From NCBI RefSeq assembly GCF_005503695.1, contig NZ_SCMU01000015.1:1-64000 (forward strand): a stretch of 64,000 nt of DNA, read 5' to 3'. The stretch comes from Sphingopyxis sp. 2PD. Lineage in GTDB: Bacteria > Pseudomonadota > Alphaproteobacteria > Sphingomonadales > Sphingomonadaceae. The notes under the pieces are model-generated. The model searched no databases. It was not told the origin of the DNA and saw only the letters and a program-made list of their open reading frames with translations. This document shows, piece by piece, positions 58,954-64,000 of this stretch; position 1 is the stretch's first letter, and every line of letters begins with the position of its first letter. The position numbers were made by a program, and so were the translations under genes.

Positions 58954-58969
58954 TTGACGTAAACGTCAA
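58954..58969. promoter_or_regulatory. perfect palindrome TTGACGTAAACGTCAA between divergent genes
   Basis: Seven-base arms TTGACGT and ACGTCAA with a 2-nt centre, placed 51 nt before the acyl-CoA dehydrogenase start and 66 nt before the nitronate monooxygenase start. The pattern recalls MerR-type acyl-CoA regulator sites (LiuR-like), as I remember them. No regulator gene lies nearby. Confidence 0.6.
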
Positions 58970-59035
58970 GTCAATTCCGGCGCCGCGACGACGTAGCGTC
59001 AAATTGCTGCGACCGATCATGGAGAGGGACGAACG

Positions 59036-60016
59036 ATGGCTTTCAAGACACGCATTACCGACATGCTGGGGATCGAACATCCGATCGTGCAGGGCGGTAT
59101 GCAGAGCGTCGGCTATGCCGAACTGGCAAGCGCGGTTTCGAATGCTGGTGGGCTGGGCATCATCACGGCGCTCACCCAGCCGAGCCCTGAGGCGCTGCGC
59201 GACGAAATCGAGCGTTGCCGCGCGATGACCGACAAACCGTTCGGCGTGAACATGACCGTCTTCCCGACGATCAACGCCCCCGATTACAAGGCCTATGCGC
59301 AGGCGATCATTGATGGCGGGGTCAAGATCGTTGAGACCGCGGGAACGCAGGCGGTACGCGAGATATGGGAGATGCTGAAACCCCACGGGGTCGCCATCCT
59401 CCACAAATGCACCGCGGTGCGCCATGCGCTGTCGGCCGAGCGCGCCGGATGCGACATCATCTCGATCGACGGGTTCGAATGCGCGGGGCATCCTGGCGAG
59501 GACGATATTCCGGGGCTGATCCTGATCCCCGCCGCTGCCGACAAGGTAAAGATCCCGATGCTGGCGTCAGGCGGCTTCGGCGACGGGCGCGGCCTGGTCG
59601 CGGCGCTGTCGCTGGGCGCCGAGGGGATCAACATGGGGACGCGCTTCTGCGCGACGGTCGAGGCGCCGATCCACGACAATGTTAAGCAAGCCTATATCGA
59701 CAACGACGAGCGCGGCAGCTTCCTGATCTTCCGCAGCCTCAAGAACACCGCGCGCGTCGGCAAGAGCGCGGTGAGCGAAGAGGTGGTGCGCCGTCTCGCC
59801 CAGCCCGATGCGACCTTTGCCGATGTCGCCGAACTGGTGAACGGCAAGGCGGGGCGCGAATTGCTCGAAACCGGCGACCTGTCGAAAGGTGTGTTCTGGG
59901 CCGGGATGGTGCAGGGGCTGATCCACGACATCCCGACCTGTCAGCAACTGATCGACCGCATCATCGCCGACGCCGACGCGATCGTGGACCAGCGACTGGC
60001 AGCGATGCGGCGCTAG
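59036..60016 (+). CDS. nitronate monooxygenase family flavoprotein
   Basis: A 326-residue FMN-binding TIM-barrel protein. MLGIEHPIVQGGM opens the family; IDGFECAGHPGEDD near residue 143 carries the conserved His, and LASGGFGDGRG and GINMGTRFCAT bind the phosphate. The protein oxidises alkyl nitronates or, in related members, acts as an enoyl reductase. Here it is divergent from the dehydrogenase operon and may share its operator, so a role on acyl-CoA or its by-products is inferred. Confidence 0.9.
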   Translation: MAFKTRITDMLGIEHPIVQGGMQSVGYAELASAVSNAGGLGIITALTQPSPEALRDEIERCRAMTDKPFGVNMTVFPTINAPDYKAYAQAIIDGGVKIVETAGTQAVREIWEMLKPHGVAILHKCTAVRHALSAERAGCDIISIDGFECAGHPGEDDIPGLILIPAAADKVKIPMLASGGFGDGRGLVAALSLGAEGINMGTRFCATVEAPIHDNVKQAYIDNDERGSFLIFRSLKNTARVGKSAVSEEVVRRLAQPDATFADVAELVNGKAGRELLETGDLSKGVFWAGMVQGLIHDIPTCQQLIDRIIADADAIVDQRLAAMRR

Positions 60017-60139
60017 GCAACCAATCCTGCGCCGATCCGCTGGCGTGCCGCCAGCGCTTGCGATATGATCTGGTTCTTCGCAATCTGATCATTTCGTTGC
60101 CCACGGCGTTATCGCCCGCCGGTGCGCCAAGGGGGATGC

Positions 60140-61231
60140 TTGAGTCTCATCGAATATAAGGGTTTTGGCGGCGTACCGCTGACCGCTGACGTGCTGGGCG
60201 ACGACAATGACCCGGCGGTGCTGTTGATCCCCGACGTCGGTCGACCGCGCAGCGATTGGCGCGCGGTCGCCGAAGGTCTCGTGCTGTCGGGGCGCCGGGT
60301 GGTCAATCTCGACCTGCGCGCGCCCGGCGGCGTCGACCAGCTCGCCGCCCATGTCGAAGATTTGCGGCTGGTCCTCGCGCAAATGGGGTCGCGTCCGGTG
60401 GTGGTTGCCGCGCGGCATGGCGGCTGGATCGCGACGCGCGCGCTGGCAACCGACGGCATTTTGCTCGCGGGCGGGCTGGTGCTCGTCGATATGCCCGACG
60501 ATGCCGACGCGGTGGCCAGCGGTATCGCGGCGCGGCAGGCGCTGCCGACGCTGGTGGTGCGCGGCGGCTTTGCCGCGGTGCCGGGGGGCGCCGGGGGCGA
60601 CGCCTTCCAAGCCGCGCTGCCGATCGGCGAACGGGCCGATATCGACGATAGCGATCTGGCGCTGGGTACCGACCGGACCGAGGCGCTACTCGGCCAATTG
60701 CTCGAATTTCTCGAACGCCGCCAGCCACGCGAGGCGACCGAGTTTCAGGCGGGATCGGACCCGCGGACGCTGCGCGATGCGATGGGCTGCTTTGCCACCG
60801 GCGTGACGATCGTCACCGCGCTCGATGCGGACGAGGCGCCGGTCGGATTGACCGCGAACAGCTTCACCTCGGTGTCGCTTGACCCGCCGCTCTTGCTCGT
60901 GTGCATCGCCAATTCGGCAGGCACGGCGCCGTCGTTGCGCGAGGCGGGGCATTTCGGGGTCAACGTCCTCCAGATCGGCCAGCAGCCCGCATCGAACCGG
61001 TTTGCTACCCGCGGCGAGGATCGGTTTGCCAATCTGCCGTGGGCGCCGGGGCAGACCGGCGTTCCGCTGCTCGGCAGCTCGCTGGTGTCATTCGAATGCC
61101 AGCGCGAATCGCTGCACGAGGCGGGCGATCATTTCATCCTGGTCGGCCGCGTGGTGCGCGCGCAGTTCGAACCGCACCGCGATCCCTTGCTCTATTTCCG
61201 CGGCAAATACCGCCGCCTGCATTTCGCTTGA
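60140..61231 (+). CDS. fusion of alpha/beta hydrolase-like domain and flavin reductase domain
   Basis: A 363-residue protein. Residues 1-200 follow an alpha/beta hydrolase plan (VLLIPDVGRPRSDWRAV, then a region near residue 95 with AARHGGW), but the nucleophile elbow has no Ser. Residues 215-363 form a flavin reductase domain (FATGVTIVTALDADEAPVGLTANSF, GHFGVNVL). TTG 60140 with AGGGGGA 5 nt upstream is my start; GTG 60122 is the alternative. The fused hydrolase part may have lost catalysis. It lies downstream of the nitronate monooxygenase. Confidence 0.8.
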   Translation: MSLIEYKGFGGVPLTADVLGDDNDPAVLLIPDVGRPRSDWRAVAEGLVLSGRRVVNLDLRAPGGVDQLAAHVEDLRLVLAQMGSRPVVVAARHGGWIATRALATDGILLAGGLVLVDMPDDADAVASGIAARQALPTLVVRGGFAAVPGGAGGDAFQAALPIGERADIDDSDLALGTDRTEALLGQLLEFLERRQPREATEFQAGSDPRTLRDAMGCFATGVTIVTALDADEAPVGLTANSFTSVSLDPPLLLVCIANSAGTAPSLREAGHFGVNVLQIGQQPASNRFATRGEDRFANLPWAPGQTGVPLLGSSLVSFECQRESLHEAGDHFILVGRVVRAQFEPHRDPLLYFRGKYRRLHFA

Positions 61232-61678
61232 GGTTGATGGTCGGACCGGACGGTCGATGGCGGTGCAGGCAGTCCTGAGCGAACCCGTCTCCGGCTATGT
61301 TTCCGTGTTATACCCCGATAAACACGGAAAAACGCGAAAAGAACACGGATCGAGCTCGTACTACGCGGCAATACTGGCGGTTTAGCGAGGTTCTGCTCAC
61401 TTTTCATCGATTTTGAAAACACGGAAAATTGGGGCGTTGAACAGGGAACGGATTCCCGATGATCACTGACACAATTATCGCCGCGCATCAGCATCGTGCC
61501 TCTTGCAACCGGCAAATCCTGTCGGCACTATATAGATGTAAATCGACCTGAACGGTGCGGCGCCATGTCGTCGCAGATGTCGACCCCCAGTCCCGGGGTC
61601 AGGTCCTCGCACTCCGACCGGAGGCAGGACCTAGCTTTGCGCCATCCTCCTCCGCCGGATTTTTGACCGGAGGGACTG
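61232..61678. other. 447-bp gap between chromosomal and phage-like regions
   Basis: No convincing gene. A hairpin with TTTCCGTGTT (near 61299) and AACACGGAAA (near 61323) occurs early; another palindrome is AGGTCCT (61601) / AGGACCT (61626). Around 61537 a short TATATAG tract occurs. No tRNA, integrase or clear attachment repeat is seen. The base composition shifts toward AT in this gap, marking the likely boundary of the inserted module. Confidence 0.4.
61649..61673 (+). promoter_or_regulatory. hairpin that can mask the methyltransferase ribosome site
   Basis: CCTCCG (61649-61654) is complementary to CGGAGG (61668-61673), the ribosome site of the gene at 61679, with a 13-nt loop. A longer near-match is CCTCCGCCGG / GACCGGAGG. 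It could restrict translation. Confidence 0.45.
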
Positions 61679-63130
61679 ATGACGACGAGAGACTTATTCA
61701 ACTCGAACAAACTAAAGAAGCAGCTGCAGGCCAAGACGGGAAAGCGGCGCGCCGAGAACCAAGCAGACACACAGCTCGCGACGGCGCAGTACGGGCTTGC
61801 GCGGAACGATCTGCAGCCCGCGATGCGGACCGTATGGCGGCCGATTGGTTCCTTAGTCCCTGGGCCTAATCGCACTCGGGAGACCACTAGCCAGCTTCTC
61901 GAAAGCACGATGCGTGCAGTCAACAAGTTTGGCATCGTGCTGCCCATTTTGATCGATAAGCATGATGTAATCGTTGCGGGTCACGGCTTGTGGGAGGCCT
62001 CAAAGAAACTTGGCCTTGAAACGATCGAGTGCCGGGTCGTCGAACACCTCAATCAGATTGAGCTCGAGGCGCTCAGCATTGCGCTCAATCGGATCGGCGA
62101 GATCGGAAAATATGATCTGGAGAAACTCCGCGATCGGATGATTGCCATCGAGTCCCACGGCATTGAATTAATTTCGACAGGATTCACGCTCCCAGAAATC
62201 GGCCAGATCAAGGTGAAGCCTCTGGTGCAGGAGGTCGAACAGAATAGCACAGATGGCGTTTCCGGCGCTGCGCCGATCAGCCGGATCGGCGATCTATACT
62301 GCCTTGGCAAGCATAAGCTGCTCTGCGGCGATTCACTCTCTGCCTCGTCATATGAGCTTTTGCTGGAAGGCCAGCTAGCCGGCGCGGTATTCAGCGACCC
62401 GCCGTACAATTGCAGAATCAAAGGTTTCGTGGGCGGCCTCGGAAAGCACGAGCACGAAGACTTCGTGATGTTCGCCGGCCAGGAGAGCACGGAGGAGTTT
62501 CGGCAATTCCTGACAACATACTTAGGGCATTGCCGCACCTTCTGCAGTTCCGGCGCGGTGATATTCGTTTGCATGGACTGGCGGCAGATCGACGTCCTTT
62601 TCGATGCCGGGCGCGTCACCGGCCTCCACCGGATCAACCTGGCTGTGTGGAACAAAGGGTCGGGCGGCATGGGCGGGCTGTATAGATCGGCACACGAACT
62701 TGTCGCGGTCTTCTGCACAGACAAGTCGCCGGTCATCAACAATGTCGCTCTTGGTGTGCATGGCCGTGATCGCACAAATGTGTGGACCTATTCCGGCGCC
62801 AATCGCGCCGGATCCTCTGCTGGCAAGGCGCTCGCCGATCACCCAACGCCGAAGCCTGTGGAACTCGTCGTTGATGCGCTGCTCGATGTCACCCACCCCG
62901 GCGACATCGTCATCGATCCATTTATCGGATCAGGAACAACGATCATTGCGGGCGAGCAATGCAACCGCTCCGTCTGCGGAATCGAGCTCGATCCCAAGTA
63001 TGTCGATCGAACTATCCGGCGTTGGGAAGCGCTGACTGGTGAGGACGCCATCCATGTCGAGAGTGGCCTCACCTTCACTGAACTGACCGCAGAGCGCAGC
63101 GAGACCGAAGGGGGCGACGACGATGAGTAA
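61679..63130 (+). CDS. ParB-like nuclease domain and DNA N4/N6 methyltransferase fusion
   Basis: A 483-residue protein. Residues about 55-145 form a ParB-like domain (LIDKHDVIVAGHGLWEAS). The methyltransferase part has DPPY at residues 240-243 and, after it, FIGSGTT at 415-421, i.e. the beta-class order. The final ELDPKYVDRTIRRWE is typical. Such fusions occur in phages and islands and modify DNA at an unknown site. No cognate restriction enzyme is visible. Codon use differs from the upstream genes. Confidence 0.88.
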   Translation: MTTRDLFNSNKLKKQLQAKTGKRRAENQADTQLATAQYGLARNDLQPAMRTVWRPIGSLVPGPNRTRETTSQLLESTMRAVNKFGIVLPILIDKHDVIVAGHGLWEASKKLGLETIECRVVEHLNQIELEALSIALNRIGEIGKYDLEKLRDRMIAIESHGIELISTGFTLPEIGQIKVKPLVQEVEQNSTDGVSGAAPISRIGDLYCLGKHKLLCGDSLSASSYELLLEGQLAGAVFSDPPYNCRIKGFVGGLGKHEHEDFVMFAGQESTEEFRQFLTTYLGHCRTFCSSGAVIFVCMDWRQIDVLFDAGRVTGLHRINLAVWNKGSGGMGGLYRSAHELVAVFCTDKSPVINNVALGVHGRDRTNVWTYSGANRAGSSAGKALADHPTPKPVELVVDALLDVTHPGDIVIDPFIGSGTTIIAGEQCNRSVCGIELDPKYVDRTIRRWEALTGEDAIHVESGLTFTELTAERSETEGGDDDE

Positions 63131-63539
63131 GAAAGACGATCCGAAGCAGCCTTCCAAATGGGGCAAGGGGAAAACCGATCCCGCCACCTATTGGAAAAAG
63201 GGATGCGCCTCGCCAAACCCCAAGGGCCGACCGAAGGGCTCGAAAAACCAGAAGTCCCTCTACGGCGAGGCCTTCAACACGAAAATCACCGTTATGATCG
63301 ACGGTGAATCTAAAACGATGACCAAGAAAGAGCTGGCATATCACCAGCTCGCGCAAAAGTCGGCCGAAGGGGATCTGAAGGCCTTCGCCATCCAGAAGGA
63401 CCTCGACGAAAAATTCGATCCGCCTGAGGTCGCGCCGCCAACCCTCGATGAAATAGCCGCCGACTTTGCCGCCTTCGATGCATGGCTGGAGCTACGCGAG
63501 AGGTTCAAAGTGTTCAAGAAGGAGGCCGGCGATGAGTGA
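63123..63539 (+). CDS. DUF5681 domain protein
   Basis: A 138-residue basic protein. The conserved NPKGRPKGSKN motif (near residue 33) defines DUF5681, found next to terminases and methyltransferases in phage-like modules. The rest is polar with a helical, charged C-terminus. It overlaps the preceding methyltransferase by 8 nt and the following terminase start by 8 nt, so the three genes are tightly packed. It may be a small terminase-like DNA-binding protein; not proven. Confidence 0.82.
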   Translation: MSKKDDPKQPSKWGKGKTDPATYWKKGCASPNPKGRPKGSKNQKSLYGEAFNTKITVMIDGESKTMTKKELAYHQLAQKSAEGDLKAFAIQKDLDEKFDPPEVAPPTLDEIAADFAAFDAWLELRERFKVFKKEAGDE

Positions 63540-64000
63540 CCCAATCGAGCTTCGCACGATCGTCGATAGCCTGTGTCGCCAGGACTTCCGGGTGTTCGCT
63601 ATCCGAGCTTTTTCTGTCGTCGAACCCAAAATGCTGGACGCGGCGCGTCATATCGACATCATCTGCCGCCTGATCCAGAAAATCTTTGAGGGCATCGTCT
63701 CGCGTGCGCTGGTTTGTATCCCGCCGCGCTATCTCAAGACCTATCTCATATCGATTGCTTACACCGCATGGCTGCTGGGAAAGAACCCGGCAGCGCGCAT
63801 CATCTGTGTATCCTACGGCGCCCAGCTCGCTGAAAAGTTCAGTGCCGATACGCTCCGACTGATGCGATCATCGTGGTACCGCCGGATATTCCCAGGCACG
63901 ATCCTCGACCCAAAGAAGCAGAGTCTTACCGAGATCGGAACCACCACGGGGGGATATCGCTTCGCTACTTCGATCGGTGCGACCCTCACAGGGCGCGGTG
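63532..64000 (+). CDS. phage terminase large subunit (partial, cut by window end)
   Basis: The first 156 codons of a terminase large subunit-like ATPase. The Walker A-like PPRYLKT lies at residues 64-70, followed by the RIICVSYGAQLAEKFS strand and a Walker B-region (not reached). The start ATG 63532 overlaps the DUF5681 stop. The gene continues beyond the window. It would package phage or phage-like DNA; no portal or capsid gene is in view. Confidence 0.85.
   Translation, partial: MSDPIELRTIVDSLCRQDFRVFAIRAFSVVEPKMLDAARHIDIICRLIQKIFEGIVSRALVCIPPRYLKTYLISIAYTAWLLGKNPAARIICVSYGAQLAEKFSADTLRLMRSSWYRRIFPGTILDPKKQSLTEIGTTTGGYRFATSIGATLTGRG

Noticed and set aside
61232-61678. A tRNA or attachment site at the edge of the phage-like module
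   Set aside because: No cloverleaf, CCA-type end or direct repeat pair could be found.

Overview
The window is GC-rich DNA, mostly of alphaproteobacterial type. It fits a sphingomonad such as Sphingopyxis or a relative: the genes resemble sphingomonad homologues, outer-membrane uptake genes are present, several families of palindromic intergenic repeats occur, and a Rhodobacter-like propionyl-CoA regulator is present. The genus is inferred. No rRNA, tRNA or CRISPR array was found.

Layout. 0-12.5 kb is mainly housekeeping: a vWA protein with an odd N-terminus, an unknown exported protein, topA, a lipase, the lepB-rnc-era operon, pgi and gor. 12.5-22.7 kb is a complete propionate module: a divergent ScfR/PccR-type regulator with TTTGCAA operators, then pccB, an immunity-like gene, methylmalonyl-CoA epimerase, methylmalonyl-CoA mutase, biotin synthase, a small ORF and pccA. 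It converts propionyl-CoA to succinyl-CoA and includes biotin supply for its own carboxylase. 22.3-28.6 kb holds small enzymes, an MHS transporter and alanine racemase. 28.6-34 kb pairs a TonB-dependent receptor with two Fe(II)/2-oxoglutarate oxygenases. 34.5-41.2 kb has phaR, an archaeal/eukaryotic-type proS, a GxxExxY gene, rnr, a regulator, a membrane protein and a stress protein. 41.4-44.7 kb has pdhC and lpd separated by a DUF559 nuclease-like gene. 44.7-49.5 kb has membrane proteins, a class IV aminotransferase next to a sulfotransferase-like gene, and an amidohydrolase. 49.5-61.2 kb is a beta-oxidation cluster (crotonase, four acyl-CoA dehydrogenase subunits, a racemase-like CaiB family enzyme, thiolase, SDR, nitronate monooxygenase, a hydrolase-flavin reductase fusion). 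Its 2-methyl-acyl substrates would plausibly release propionyl-CoA for the 14-22 kb module. 61.6-64 kb enters a phage-like module (ParB-DNA methyltransferase, DUF5681, terminase), cut by the window end.

The most unusual signal is repeat-borne. Two small PD-(D/E)XK-type genes, GxxExxY (36.7 kb) and DUF559 (42.7 kb), are each bracketed by inverted repeats, sit between essential genes, and have reading frames that run into the repeats. Palindromic repeats of the DUF559-flank type also occur without a gene at 15.96-16.10 and 16.56-16.73 kb. Other palindromes are translated in frame inside bioB and pdhC. This looks like a family of small nuclease-repeat cassettes spreading through intergenic sites.
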